Source: Synergistota bacterium (GTDB taxonomy: Bacteria; Synergistota; Synergistia; Synergistales; Synergistaceae). From it: a stretch of 64,000 bases of DNA. The stretch is taken from assembly GCA_023450745.1 (NCBI GenBank), contig JAEXGR010000016.1, positions 3,533 to 67,532 of the forward strand, written 5' to 3'. The position numbers were made by a program, and so were the translations under genes. Shown here in pieces: positions 1 to 8,120 of the stretch (the stretch's first letter is position 1; every line of letters begins with the position of its first letter). The notes below the pieces were generated by a model. The model worked only from the letters and a program-made list of their open reading frames with translations, made no database searches and was not told the DNA's origin.

Positions 1-716
1 ATGAAATCGGCACCATCCAGCCGATCAAGGCGCTCGGCGAAGTCTGCCATAAGCACGGCGTGATGTTCCACGTCGACGGCGTGCAGGCGGCGGGACACAT
101 CAAGATCGACGTGCAGGAACTGCCGGTAGACATGATGACGATGGCGGCGCACAAAATGTACGGCCCGAAGGGCCTCGGCGCGCTCTATGTCCGCAAGGGC
201 ATCAAGCTGATCCCGACCCTCCACGGCGGCGGACAGGAGTTCGGCCTCCGCTCCGGCACGGAAAACGTCCCCGGCCTCGTCGGCTTCGGCGTAGCGGCGG
301 AGATCGCGAAGGAGCGCCTCGAGCGCGGCGACGATAAAAAACTCGCCGGCCTCCGCGATTACTTCATCGACGGCGTCCTCTCAAAGATACCGGAATCGCA
401 CCTTACGGGCGCGGCGGGAGACGACCGTCTGCCCTTCCACACGAGCTTCACGGTCAAATACATCGAGGGCGAGGGTATGCTGCTCCTCCTCGACGCGGCG
501 GGGATCGCGGCCTCGAGCGGCTCGGCCTGCACCTCGGGAAGCCTCGAGCCGAGTTATGTGCTGCTCGCGACGGGACTCGACCATACCACGGCCCACGGAT
601 CGGTGCGCCTGACGATGAGCCACGACACAACCAAAGAAGACATCGACTACGTGCTGGAGAAATTCCCCGCGATCGTAGAAAAGCTCCGCGCGATGTCGCC
701 CTTTTACAAAAAGTAA
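1..716 (+). CDS. iscS: Cysteine desulfurase IscS/NifS, 5' truncated by window edge
   Basis: PLP enzyme that takes sulfur from L-cysteine as an enzyme persulfide and passes it to the Fe-S scaffold encoded next. The reading frame is already open at base 3 with EIGTIQPI, the conserved NE(I/V)GTIQP segment, so about 237 C-terminal residues are present and roughly 150 are missing upstream. Visible motifs are the PLP-aspartate region HVDGVQAAGH, the PLP-lysine segment AAHKMYGPKG, and the persulfide loop SSGSACTSGSLEPS with the catalytic Cys. It lies 20 bases upstream of the iscU-like gene in the same direction, so an isc-type operon is clear. The group (IscS rather than NifS) is inferred from the loop and neighbour. 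Confidence 0.95.
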   Translation, partial: EIGTIQPIKALGEVCHKHGVMFHVDGVQAAGHIKIDVQELPVDMMTMAAHKMYGPKGLGALYVRKGIKLIPTLHGGGQEFGLRSGTENVPGLVGFGVAAEIAKERLERGDDKKLAGLRDYFIDGVLSKIPESHLTGAAGDDRLPFHTSFTVKYIEGEGMLLLLDAAGIAASSGSACTSGSLEPSYVLLATGLDHTTAHGSVRLTMSHDTTKEDIDYVLEKFPAIVEKLRAMSPFYKK

Positions 717-736
717 TCAGGACAGGAGATGAGGCT

Positions 737-1231
737 ATGTACAACCAGAAAGTAGTAGACTATTTCATGAATCCGCGCAACGCGGGCAAACTTGACGACG
801 CAAACGCGATCGGCGAGGTCGGAAACCCCACCTGCGGCGACGTCATGAAAATTTACCTCAAGATCGCCCCCCAAACCGAGGTGATCGAGGATATCAGATT
901 CGAGACCTTCGGCTGCGCGGCGGCGATCGCCACCAGCTCGATGGTGACGGAGCTCGCGAAGGGCAAGACGATCGCCGAGGCGCTCAAGATAAACAATAAA
1001 GACGTCGCCGACGCTCTGGGCGGCCTGCCCCCCGTGAAACTCCACTGCTCGCTGCTCGCGCAGGAGGGCATCCAGGCGGCGGTCGCCGACTACTACATGC
1101 GCAAAGACGGCAAACTTCCCGAAGGCGTCAATTTCCCCGGCAACTGCGCGGCGTGCGGCGGGGCCTGCGGCGGCCACGCGGAAGAGGAAGAAGAGCGCTA
1201 CGTAAGCGAGGACCACCGTGTTGCAGAATAA
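737..1231 (+). CDS. iscU: Fe-S cluster scaffold IscU/NifU N-terminal type with a Cys-rich tail
   Basis: Scaffold on which [2Fe-2S]/[4Fe-4S] clusters are assembled from sulfur delivered by the upstream desulfurase. In the 164-residue product the classic ligands are present: Cys33 in PTCGD with Asp35, Cys60 in FETFGC, and His103-Cys104 in KLHCS. Residues 1-128 match the normal IscU length. Beyond that is an extra tail containing Cys137, Cys140 and Cys144 (NCAACGGACGGH) followed by an acidic run. The ATG is preceded by AGGAGATGAGG. The 3' end overlaps the start of the MOSC gene by 14 bases, which implies translational coupling. The tail is unusual for IscU; whether it binds metal is unknown. Confidence 0.93.
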   Translation: MYNQKVVDYFMNPRNAGKLDDANAIGEVGNPTCGDVMKIYLKIAPQTEVIEDIRFETFGCAAAIATSSMVTELAKGKTIAEALKINNKDVADALGGLPPVKLHCSLLAQEGIQAAVADYYMRKDGKLPEGVNFPGNCAACGGACGGHAEEEEERYVSEDHRVAE

Positions 1232-1661
1232 CAGGGGAAAAATCATCGCGGTATGCAGCGCCCCGCAGAAGGGCATGATCAAGCATGACGTGGGCGAAGG
1301 ACTGCTCATTGAAGGCATCGGCCTGGAGGGAGACGCCCACGCCGGATTCATGCACCGCCAGGTGAGCCTCATCTCGATGGAAGATATCCGCACAATGATG
1401 GCGAAACTGCCGAACCTCGTACCCGGCAGCTTCGCCGAAAACCTCACCACCGAGGGCTTCGACCTTGGGCAGCTCAAAATCGGCGACCGCCTTAAAGTCG
1501 GGGAGACGCTGCTCGAAGTCTCGCAGATCGGCAAAGAGTGCCACTCCCACTGTGAAGTCTTCAAACAGACAGGCGAATGCATCATGCCGAAGAAGGGCAT
1601 CTTCACCAAAGTGATAAAGGGCGGCAGGGTAAAGAGCGGAGACACGATAGAGTTCGCATAA
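1218..1661 (+). CDS. MOSC-domain protein
   Basis: Small single-domain MOSC protein of 147 residues, the fold found at the C-terminus of molybdenum-cofactor sulfurases and in YiiM-type proteins, thought to handle sulfur or Moco. Features include GLEGDAHAGF near residue 36, SFAENLTTEG near residue 71, and a Cys-containing stretch (Cys108, Cys112, Cys121) where the family Cys is expected. The start is GTG at 1218 or TTG at 1221, inside the iscU 3' end. The coupling to iscS-iscU fits a role in receiving sulfur from the desulfurase, but that is inference. A strong terminator follows directly, so this is the last gene of the operon. Confidence 0.88.
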   Translation: MLQNNRGKIIAVCSAPQKGMIKHDVGEGLLIEGIGLEGDAHAGFMHRQVSLISMEDIRTMMAKLPNLVPGSFAENLTTEGFDLGQLKIGDRLKVGETLLEVSQIGKECHSHCEVFKQTGECIMPKKGIFTKVIKGGRVKSGDTIEFA

Positions 1662-1667
1662 AATCCA

Positions 1668-1694
1668 GGGGCCGCCGCGAGGCGGCCCCTTTTT
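1668..1694 (+). terminator. Rho-independent terminator of the isc operon
   Basis: Perfect 9-bp GC stem (GGGGCCGCC / GGCGGCCCC) with a GCGA loop, followed by a run of T. It sits 7 bases after the MOSC stop codon. Confidence 0.92.
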
Positions 1695-1709
1695 AACGGG
1701 AGACGAAGA

Positions 1710-3764
1710 TTGACCATGAGCCACGACCATCATCATGAACACGACCATGAAGGACACGGAGCTGACTGCCGCGAGCCTCACTGCTGCGGGCACAGCCACG
1801 GCGGACGGGCGCGCCATCACGTACAGGGGCACGACAGCGGCTGCGGCTGCGCCTCCTGTCATACGCTTGACAATATATTCAGCGAAAACGAGGCGGACGA
1901 GAGAGAACAGCGGGCCGAATTCCGCCGGGAGATAACCTTTCTCGCCGCCGCCGGCGCGGTCTTTATCGCCGCGCTCGCGCTGGAGGAGCTGGCGCCGGCA
2001 ATCGCGCCGGAATGGCTCTTCAACGCCGTTTTCGTCGTCCTCTACCTCGCTGCGGGAGTTCCCGTCTTAAAGACCGCTCTCAAAACCCTCTCCCGCGGTG
2101 ACATCTTCAACGAATTCACGCTGATGGGCGGCGCGACGCTCGCCGCCATAGCCATCGGCGAAATGTCGGAGGCGGTCGGCGTCATGCTCTTCTACCGGCT
2201 CGGCGAAGCTTTTCAGGAACGCGCCTCCGCCAACTCCCGCCGCTCCATAAAGGCGCTGCTCGCGCAAAAGCCGATGACGGCGCGGATCGTAACCGACGGC
2301 AAAATAGTTGAAAAAGAACCGCAGGAGATCGTCAAGGGCGACATCGTGCAGGTACTCCCCGGAGAAGTGATCCCCATAGACGGGCACGTGATAAACGGCG
2401 TCTCACAGATAGACGCCTCCGCGATCACTGGCGAATCGCTGCCCGTCCCGGCCTCTAAAGGAAGCGAAGTACACGGGGGCACGCTCTCTCTTGACGGCCT
2501 GCTGCTCATCGAAGCGGCGGGGCCCTTCGAGGATTCGACGATCGCGCGGATGCTTGCGATGGTGCAGAACGCCGTAGAGCGCAAGTCGCCGACCGAGCGC
2601 TTCATCACCCGATTCTCCAAATGGTACACGCCCGCGGTCTTCTTTTTCGCCGCCGCGGTGATGACGCTGCCGCCGCTTGCCGGTTACGGCGCCTGGCACG
2701 AGTGGATATACCGCGGCCTCGTCCTGCTCGTCATCTCCTGCCCCTGCGCGCTCGTCATCTCCATCCCCTTAGGCTACTTCGGCGGCATCGGCGCGGCCTC
2801 CAAAAACGGCATCCTTGTCAAAGGGGCCAACGTCTTCGACGCCGTCGGCAACGTCGAGATCGCCGTCTTCGACAAGACCGGCACCCTCACCTGCGGGCGG
2901 TTCAAACTGACGAAGATGCTGCCGGCCCCCGGCGTCAGCGAACAAGAGCTGCTTGACACCGCGGCGGCGGCGGAAAACGGCTCCACCCACCCGGTGGCAA
3001 AATCGATCATGGCGGCGGCCGGAGAACGGCCGGTGCCGGAAGACGCCGCCATCACCCAGATACCGGGCAAAGGGATGGTCTGTCGCCTCCACGGGGATAC
3101 CATCGCCTCGGGCAACGCCGCGCTGCTGGCCGGCTTCGGCGTGACCGCGCCAGAAATAAAAGAACACGGCACCGTCGTCCACGTCATGAAAAACGGGCGC
3201 TACCTGGGCGCGATGGTCGTAGCCGACGCCATTCGCCCCGAGGCGGCAGACGCCGTCTCCGCGCTTCACAAGCTCGGCATCAAGGGCGTCTACATGCTGA
3301 CGGGAGACCGCGACGAAACGGCGTCGAGCGTCGCGAGGGAGCTGAAGCTCGACGGCTACAAGGCGGAGCTGCTCCCCGGCGACAAAGTCGACGCGCTCAA
3401 AGAGATCTGCCGCGGGGACACGAAAAAAACCATCTACGTCGGCGACGGCGTCAACGACGGCCCCGTGCTCGTCACCTCCGAGACGGGCATCGCCATGGGC
3501 GGCTTCGGCTCGCAGGTCGCCGTCGAAGTGGCGGACGCCGTCATCCTCGACGATTCGCCGGGCAAAGTGGCCGACCTGCTGCGCATCGCGAAAAAGACCC
3601 GCGCCATCGTCTGGGAAAACGTCGTCATGGCCCTCAGCGTAAAGGGCGTCTTCCTCGTTTTCGGCGTCGCGGGACTCGCGGGGCTCTGGGAGGCCGTCTT
3701 CGCCGACGTCGGCGTCGCGCTGCTCGCGATACTCAACGCCACGCGGGCCACCAGGATCAAGTAA
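1710..3764 (+). CDS. Heavy-metal P1B-type ATPase (Zn/Cd/Co/Pb export type), His-rich N-terminus
   Basis: Membrane ATPase of 684 residues that pumps divalent soft metals out of the cell. Signatures in order: a His/Cys-rich metal-binding tail at residues 4-55, actuator TGES at 240, the transmembrane CPC metal site at 344-346, phosphorylation DKTGTLT at Asp388, the P1B-specific HP dipeptide at 427, and GDGVND at 578. CPC plus a His-rich tail favours Zn2+/Cd2+ over Cu+. There is no ferredoxin-like heavy-metal-associated domain, so the His/Cys tail seems to replace it. The start is TTG at 1710, spaced 6 bases from GGGAGA; ATG at 1716 is the alternative. It follows the isc terminator, so it is probably transcribed separately. 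Confidence 0.93.
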   Translation: MTMSHDHHHEHDHEGHGADCREPHCCGHSHGGRARHHVQGHDSGCGCASCHTLDNIFSENEADEREQRAEFRREITFLAAAGAVFIAALALEELAPAIAPEWLFNAVFVVLYLAAGVPVLKTALKTLSRGDIFNEFTLMGGATLAAIAIGEMSEAVGVMLFYRLGEAFQERASANSRRSIKALLAQKPMTARIVTDGKIVEKEPQEIVKGDIVQVLPGEVIPIDGHVINGVSQIDASAITGESLPVPASKGSEVHGGTLSLDGLLLIEAAGPFEDSTIARMLAMVQNAVERKSPTERFITRFSKWYTPAVFFFAAAVMTLPPLAGYGAWHEWIYRGLVLLVISCPCALVISIPLGYFGGIGAASKNGILVKGANVFDAVGNVEIAVFDKTGTLTCGRFKLTKMLPAPGVSEQELLDTAAAAENGSTHPVAKSIMAAAGERPVPEDAAITQIPGKGMVCRLHGDTIASGNAALLAGFGVTAPEIKEHGTVVHVMKNGRYLGAMVVADAIRPEAADAVSALHKLGIKGVYMLTGDRDETASSVARELKLDGYKAELLPGDKVDALKEICRGDTKKTIYVGDGVNDGPVLVTSETGIAMGGFGSQVAVEVADAVILDDSPGKVADLLRIAKKTRAIVWENVVMALSVKGVFLVFGVAGLAGLWEAVFADVGVALLAILNATRATRIK

Positions 3765-3798
3765 GGGACGGTAAAAGTAAATTTTTATGAGCAAAAAC

Positions 3799-3840
3799 TT
3801 GACAGCAAAGCTAAAGAGAACAACAATTAGATAATATAAT
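3799..3840 (+). promoter_or_regulatory. Candidate promoter elements for the Mop gene
   Basis: A consensus TTGACA at 3799-3804 and a consensus TATAAT at 3835-3840 lie before the Mop-protein gene, but they are 30 bases apart, too far to be one promoter. A weaker -10 (AACAAT, 3822-3827) fits the -35 at 17-base spacing. The exact start site is unresolved. Confidence 0.35.
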
Positions 3841-3865
3841 ATCGATACAAAAAGGAGAGATTCCC

Positions 3866-4294
3866 ATGAATCTTAGCGCACGCAATCAACTGAAAGCGGC
3901 CGTCGCCGCCGTTAAAAAGGGAGCCGTCAACGACGAAGTATCGCTTCGCCTCGCGGACGGTACGCTGCTCACCGCCATCATCACCGAGACCAGCTGCGAA
4001 AACCTCGGCCTCAAAGAGGGCGCGGAAGCCTACGCGGTGATCAAAGCCTCAAACGTAATGATCGGCTGCGGCGAAGACGGACTGAAGCTCTCGGCGCGCA
4101 ACCAGCTCAAAGGCAAAATCACCGCCGTGACAGAGGGCGCGGTAAACTGTGAGATCCTCGTGACCCTTGCCGGCGGCGAAAAGATCGCCTCCATCATCAC
4201 CAAAGCCAGCGCCGAAAGACTCGGCCTCAAAGAGGGCAAAGAGGTCTGCGCCATCATCAAGGCCTCTGACATCATGGTAGGAATAAAGGCGTAA
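3866..4294 (+). CDS. Double Mop/TOBE-domain molybdate-binding protein
   Basis: A 142-residue tandem of two Mop (TOBE) domains, about residues 1-68 and 73-141. Each begins LSARNQLKA/KGKI.AV..GAVN.E and ends with GLKEG..V.A.IKAS.(I/V)MVG, the hallmark of molbindins that store or buffer molybdate or tungstate in the cytoplasm. The length is that of di-Mop molbindins, with no ATPase or DNA-binding domain. The ATG follows AAAAAGGAGAG. No mod transporter is adjacent. The preceding MOSC gene is also linked to molybdenum biology, but a terminator and the metal ATPase lie between, so a joint function is only a suggestion. Confidence 0.92.
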   Translation: MNLSARNQLKAAVAAVKKGAVNDEVSLRLADGTLLTAIITETSCENLGLKEGAEAYAVIKASNVMIGCGEDGLKLSARNQLKGKITAVTEGAVNCEILVTLAGGEKIASIITKASAERLGLKEGKEVCAIIKASDIMVGIKA

Positions 4295-4410
4295 AAAATA
4301 ACTGCAGGTTAAGATATCCGAGACGTTTTTAACCCGCCCGCGTAAATATCATCATACAAAGGCGATAAGCGCCGCACTCGATAACTAAAAAGCTGCAAAA
4401 ACCTGCATTT

Positions 4411-4438
4411 GCCGTACTCGCAAGGGTGCGGCTTTTTT
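4411..4438 (+). terminator. Terminator after the Mop gene
   Basis: A 7-bp stem GCCGTAC / GTGCGGC with one G-T pair, then TTTTTT. It separates the Mop gene from the riboswitch transcript. Confidence 0.75.
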
Positions 4439-4451
4439 ATCTGACTGTTAA

Positions 4452-4480
4452 TTGACCTCGGAATAAAATAATGTTACATT
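4452..4480 (+). promoter_or_regulatory. Candidate extended -10 promoter for the riboswitch transcript
   Basis: TTGACC at 4452-4457, 17 bases, then TACATT at 4475-4480 preceded by TG (extended -10). The predicted start near 4487 lies about 45 bases before the riboswitch aptamer. Confidence 0.5.
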
Positions 4481-4529
4481 CTTCCTACAGAATTATTAAT
4501 ACAATTTTACAACCTAAGTTTCACAAAAA

Positions 4530-4615
4530 GTCAAAGGCAAAACCGCCGAAAGGCGGCTTACGCAAAGCTAAAGGGTCTTAATCCGCAGGGAAAAGACAGC
4601 CAGTTGCCTCTTCAC
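4530..4615 (+). promoter_or_regulatory. GEMM-I (cyclic di-GMP class I) riboswitch aptamer
   Basis: The sequence carries the class I GEMM signature. P1 is AGGCAA (4535-4540) with TTGCCT (4604-4609). P1b is CCGCC-GAAA-GGCGG (4543-4556) with the conserved GNRA tetraloop, followed by ACGCAAAGC and then GGGTCTT/AAGAC with AGCC before the closing strand. By alignment to the Vibrio Vc2 aptamer from memory, the base equivalent to G20 seems to be G, which favours c-di-GMP over cGAMP; one extra A in the 5' strand makes this alignment slightly uncertain. It lies in the leader of the surface-protein gene that starts near 5013 and is followed at once by a terminator hairpin. Confidence 0.9.
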
Positions 4616-4622
4616 AGGCCAT

Positions 4623-4665
4623 TAACGGTCGCCGGCTGCATATCGCCGGCGGCCGTTATTTATCT
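4623..4665 (+). terminator. Riboswitch expression-platform terminator
   Basis: A 14-bp stem (4623-4636 with 4645-4658, one G-T pair) with an 8-base loop and a short T-rich tail (TTTATCT). It starts 13 bases after the last aptamer strand, the usual place for a riboswitch-controlled terminator. Whether ligand turns it on or off cannot be read from the sequence. Confidence 0.75.
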
Positions 4666-4734
4666 GAAAAGGGGACGGTTGGGGATGAATATAAAAAATA
4701 CGATTCCGGTACACGCGGCCGTTCTGACTACATA

Positions 4735-4805
<71 letters not shown>

Positions 4806-4851
4806 CTTGCTCAAACTCTGACGTTATGCCTCAGCAAACCCCTGTTTCCCC

Positions 4852-4894
4852 ATCGGGAGGGGACGCGTCCGCGTGCGGCGCGACCCCTCCCGAT
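4852..4894 (+). other. Strong hairpin in the surface-protein leader
   Basis: An 11-bp perfect stem (4852-4862 with 4884-4894) with an inner CGCG/CGCG helix. It is followed only by TTTG, so it is a weak terminator at best. It may be an attenuator or an RNA-stabilising element between the GA repeat and the coding start. Confidence 0.6.
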
Positions 4895-5012
4895 TTGTGC
4901 GTGGCTGCAAAAAAGTAACCAAAGGGGGTGCGTTGAAAAATAATCCTTTTCAGCACGGCGGAGTTCTTCGTGGTCTTTTCGGAAAAAAAGCAAAAAGAAG
5001 GGCGTGGTGAGA

Positions 5013-7388
5013 TTGTTGAAATTCAGTAAAAAAGGCGTCATCTCGTTTTTAGTGGCGGCATTGGTCATGGTATTTGCGTCGGGCGCGTGGGCGGCGGATA
5101 TCAGTACATTTGAAGAGTTAAAAGGAGCCTTCGCGGCAGGAGGGGTATACAAGTTAACCGATAATATTAATATTACCGAAGAAATAACGACGAGCGAAAA
5201 CATCGTATTGGACCTTAATGGTTATTGTATTTCCTCTGATAAAAAAATCCATGTTGGAGACACAATAGCAAACCAAAGGGGTTCTAGAGGAACCCTCACG
5301 TTAAACAATTCAGCGCCAACTGTAGGGAAAATAAAGTTTAATGGAGCAGAAAAACATGGTAACTGCTTCCAAATCAACGGGGATTGGACAACTCCTGTAG
5401 AGAGCAGAATTGATGTTGCCTCCACACTTACCGTAAATGAAAATGTAAAAATATCATCATCAGGATGGTACTGCGTAAGAGTTCTCGGAATGGGGGCTAC
5501 ATTGAACATAGATGGCGCAGAACTTCGTTCAAACCCAGACATCGCCAGCGCGGCCATCGCAGGACGCGGTAACGCTTATGACAATGGAACCACAATTAAC
5601 ATCACAGGCGGAGTTATCGCCGGCGGTAGTATCAATGGAACCGCAGCCGAAGGCAGCGGCTTAGCGATCTATCATCCGCAGTCTGGCGACTTGGTTATCA
5701 GCGGCGGCACTCTCACTGGATATGACGGCATACAATTTAAATCAGGAAAATTAAATATGACGGGCGGCACGATTACCGCTACCGGCGCTCATGTCGATCC
5801 TATCGAGTTTGGTAATGGCTCCGTTGCGACTGGAACGGCTGTCTCATTTATTTCAAACGAAGGCTACACTGGGGATATGTATGTCGATATTTCCGGCACG
5901 GCTGTTCTGAACAGCACGCATTCCAACGCTCTGCATATTGGTCCTGTAGGCAGTGCCGACCAGCGAGTCGTCAGCGTTAATTTGTCCGGCGGCAGCTTTA
6001 CCGGCGAGGCGTCCAAGAAGGGGCTGAATTTTGTAGACGTAAGTGGAGTCACAATCGACGTCACCGGCGGTACCTACAGCAGCGACCCGACTGAATACGT
6101 CAATCCTCCTTATGTCGTCAAGCAGGCCGAAGGTAAATATACCGTCTCCCTCGCGGGCGTCACCGTCACTCCGGCCGCCGCAGAACTCGTGATTGGCCTT
6201 ACGTCGTCTGCCAAGCTGGAAGCTTCCAGCGACATCCAAGAGGAGACATTCACGTGGAGCACCAGCAACGGGGAAGTCGTCACTGTCGACGGAGATGGAA
6301 CGATCTGGGCCGCTGGCGAAGGAAAAGCCTTTGTAACGGCGACTGGCAGCGTCAGCCGCAAATCAGCAAGCTGTGAAGTAACGGTGCGTGCGGCGGACGA
6401 CGTCGTCGTTACGCCGGCCAAGCTTGAGCTTGCCGTCGGCGGAAGCGCAAAAGTCACGGCGAAATATGACCAGGCTGACGTGATTAGCTGGGAGACAAAC
6501 GACGCCGGTATCGCCACGGTATCTACCGACGGAACTGTGAAAGCGCTGAAGGCGGGGATCGCCGTCATCACGGCAAAGGGCAAAGCCTACTCTGCCGGAT
6601 GCGTCGTGACCGTAACCGACCCCGACGTACCAGCCCCAACGCCGACACCGCAGCCGGTATCCCCCGCGACGGTGGACAAAGAAGGAAACCCCGTCAACAA
6701 TGACAGCGGCAAACCGGAAAATGTGGAAGCCGCGGCCTCCACGCTCTTTGGCACAGACGATTGCACAAAGGAAGATGTCGCCAGCACAACTGGATTTAAA
6801 GAGGAAGATCTCGTCGCCAACGCGGAAGGCGATCTTACAGTGAACCCCGTGATAGCCAAAAAGGCGATAGAAGGCGTCATGTCCGCGGACAGCACCGTCA
6901 CGCCCAAGAACATCACCCTACTGCCGATAGTCAAGGCCACGGTGGATACAGAGAAAAATGTGGCGGCGATCGCCTTGATTCTGTGGGGAGCGGAGCTTGG
7001 CGCGCAGGACGGCACTGTCGCCGGAGATATCAACCTGATCAAGGTTTTTGCGGACGGCACCGGCGCGAAGTTCGGATATGCCGCGGCCGCTTCCGAATAT
7101 GGAGACAAGATGTTCGCGTTGAAGGACGTGGCGGGAAAGAACCTGACGGCGACGGATAAGGTCGCGGCCGATAAGCAATACAAGGTGATAGCCTTCGTGG
7201 CCGACAACGGCGACTTTGACCTCGACGCCACGCCTAAAAACGTCATAGACCCGATCGCGGTGGCCACCAACGCGGCAGCGCCGGCGCCGAGCGGCGGCGG
7301 TTCAGGCGGCGGCTGCAACGGCGGCTTCGGCCTGCTCGCGCTGCTCGGACTGGCGCTGGTTCCGGCGCTTTACGGGAAAAAGAAATAA
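5013..7388 (+). CDS. Surface protein: signal peptide, beta-helix region, two Big_2 domains, Synergist-CTERM anchor
   Basis: Secreted, surface-anchored protein of about 790 residues. Order: a signal peptide (basic start, hydrophobic core, likely cleavage after GAWA near residue 30); about 330 residues of Gly/Asn/Thr-rich repeats typical of a right-handed beta-helix (repeated NITGG, VISGGTL, NMTGGTI); two Ig-like Big_2 domains marked by VTVTPA and VVVTPA starts; a Pro/Thr linker; a conserved-looking domain of about 200 residues; then GGGSGGGCNGG, a hydrophobic helix and GKKK, the Synergist-CTERM sorting signal. The start is uncertain among GTG 5004, GTG 5007 and TTG 5013; TTG 5013 has the best spacing from GAAGGG. 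Likely an adhesin or surface-layer component. Its leader carries the riboswitch and the GA repeat, so expression is probably c-di-GMP dependent and possibly phase-variable. Confidence 0.88.
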   Translation: MLKFSKKGVISFLVAALVMVFASGAWAADISTFEELKGAFAAGGVYKLTDNINITEEITTSENIVLDLNGYCISSDKKIHVGDTIANQRGSRGTLTLNNSAPTVGKIKFNGAEKHGNCFQINGDWTTPVESRIDVASTLTVNENVKISSSGWYCVRVLGMGATLNIDGAELRSNPDIASAAIAGRGNAYDNGTTINITGGVIAGGSINGTAAEGSGLAIYHPQSGDLVISGGTLTGYDGIQFKSGKLNMTGGTITATGAHVDPIEFGNGSVATGTAVSFISNEGYTGDMYVDISGTAVLNSTHSNALHIGPVGSADQRVVSVNLSGGSFTGEASKKGLNFVDVSGVTIDVTGGTYSSDPTEYVNPPYVVKQAEGKYTVSLAGVTVTPAAAELVIGLTSSAKLEASSDIQEETFTWSTSNGEVVTVDGDGTIWAAGEGKAFVTATGSVSRKSASCEVTVRAADDVVVTPAKLELAVGGSAKVTAKYDQADVISWETNDAGIATVSTDGTVKALKAGIAVITAKGKAYSAGCVVTVTDPDVPAPTPTPQPVSPATVDKEGNPVNNDSGKPENVEAAASTLFGTDDCTKEDVASTTGFKEEDLVANAEGDLTVNPVIAKKAIEGVMSADSTVTPKNITLLPIVKATVDTEKNVAAIALILWGAELGAQDGTVAGDINLIKVFADGTGAKFGYAAAASEYGDKMFALKDVAGKNLTATDKVAADKQYKVIAFVADNGDFDLDATPKNVIDPIAVATNAAAPAPSGGGSGGGCNGGFGLLALLGLALVPALYGKKK

Positions 7389-7431
7389 GCTTTCAGGCTG
7401 AACATTCGTAAGCAAAAATAGTACCGCAACA

Positions 7432-7466
7432 CACGGGGCCGCGCGGGATAAACGCGCGGCCCCGTG
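7432..7466 (+). terminator. Terminator of the surface-protein gene
   Basis: A 14-bp perfect GC-rich stem (7432-7445 with 7453-7466) and a 7-base loop, then a weak T-rich tail. Confidence 0.75.
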
Positions 7467-8009
7467 ATGTCTCTTTCATTGCGGGTACGCCAGTTCGGTT
7501 GGCCTTGAAGAAACCCCTTATATGAAAGCCCCGCCCTCGTATAGGGCGGCATTAGCTTCAAAATTACCTTACTCCGGCATTTTCTCAAGGCAAACGCATT
7601 TACTTTTTGCGTGCTCTTAAAGCCTCCCTCAGCGAGGGAGGTGGGCCGGCGGCGGGCTTCCGCCGGGTCGGAGGGAGTGTGGCCCTTGTTCTTCCCTTTA
7701 ATCATAACTAAAAGAAGAAGTAAAGCATAAAGCCAAGGCCAGAACTCCCTCAGTCTCGGCTTCGCCGATCCAGCTCTGATGTAACTACCAGCCGAGTCGC
7801 ACAAATCAGAAAGACACTGATCTGGCTCCCTGGCCGCCTCAGCGGAGGGAGCCTTAAAACCCCTGATTGCTGTGCTTTGCGCCCACTTAAAGCCTCCATC
7901 GCGAAAGGGGGCCAAAGGGCAAAGGCAGCCCCCTTCCGCGGGTTTTGCTTGACGCTTTGTGCCTTCCCAAAAAGTAAATGCCGTCGCCCTGGGCATTTTC
8001 TGACTTTAT
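7467..8009. repeat. Gene-free stretch filled with GC-rich palindromic repeats
   Basis: No convincing gene. It contains several copies of an intergenic repeat with the core GCTCCCTC...GAGGGAGC: near 7622-7645, 7744-7776, 7833-7856 and a decayed copy near 7893. The copy at 7744-7776 is an exact 33-base reverse-complement match to 41717-41749. A long open frame on the minus strand through here is Pro/Arg-rich and made of the repeats. Confidence 0.75.
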
Positions 8010-8038
8010 TTGACATTTTGCGGTTTTTTCACTAATAT
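8010..8038 (+). promoter_or_regulatory. Promoter of mrp
   Basis: TTGACA (8010-8015), 17 bases, TAATAT (8033-8038). The predicted start near 8045 rules out the longer upstream reading of the mrp frame. Confidence 0.6.
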
Positions 8039-8120
8039 TCAAAGGAAAAATCAGACGGCAGCGGCGCTGCGTGCGGCGCGGCGGTCGTCGTTCCAAATAA
8101 GTCTAAAGGAGATGCGCAAT

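Noticed and set aside
7370..7996. Long minus-strand open frame (208 codons)
   Set aside because: It is made of intergenic palindromic repeats, is compositionally odd, overlaps the terminator of the surface gene and matches no family.
8010..8120. Upstream extension of mrp
   Set aside because: It overlaps a good promoter, and the ATG at 8121 has a strong ribosome site and the expected N-terminal Cys pattern.
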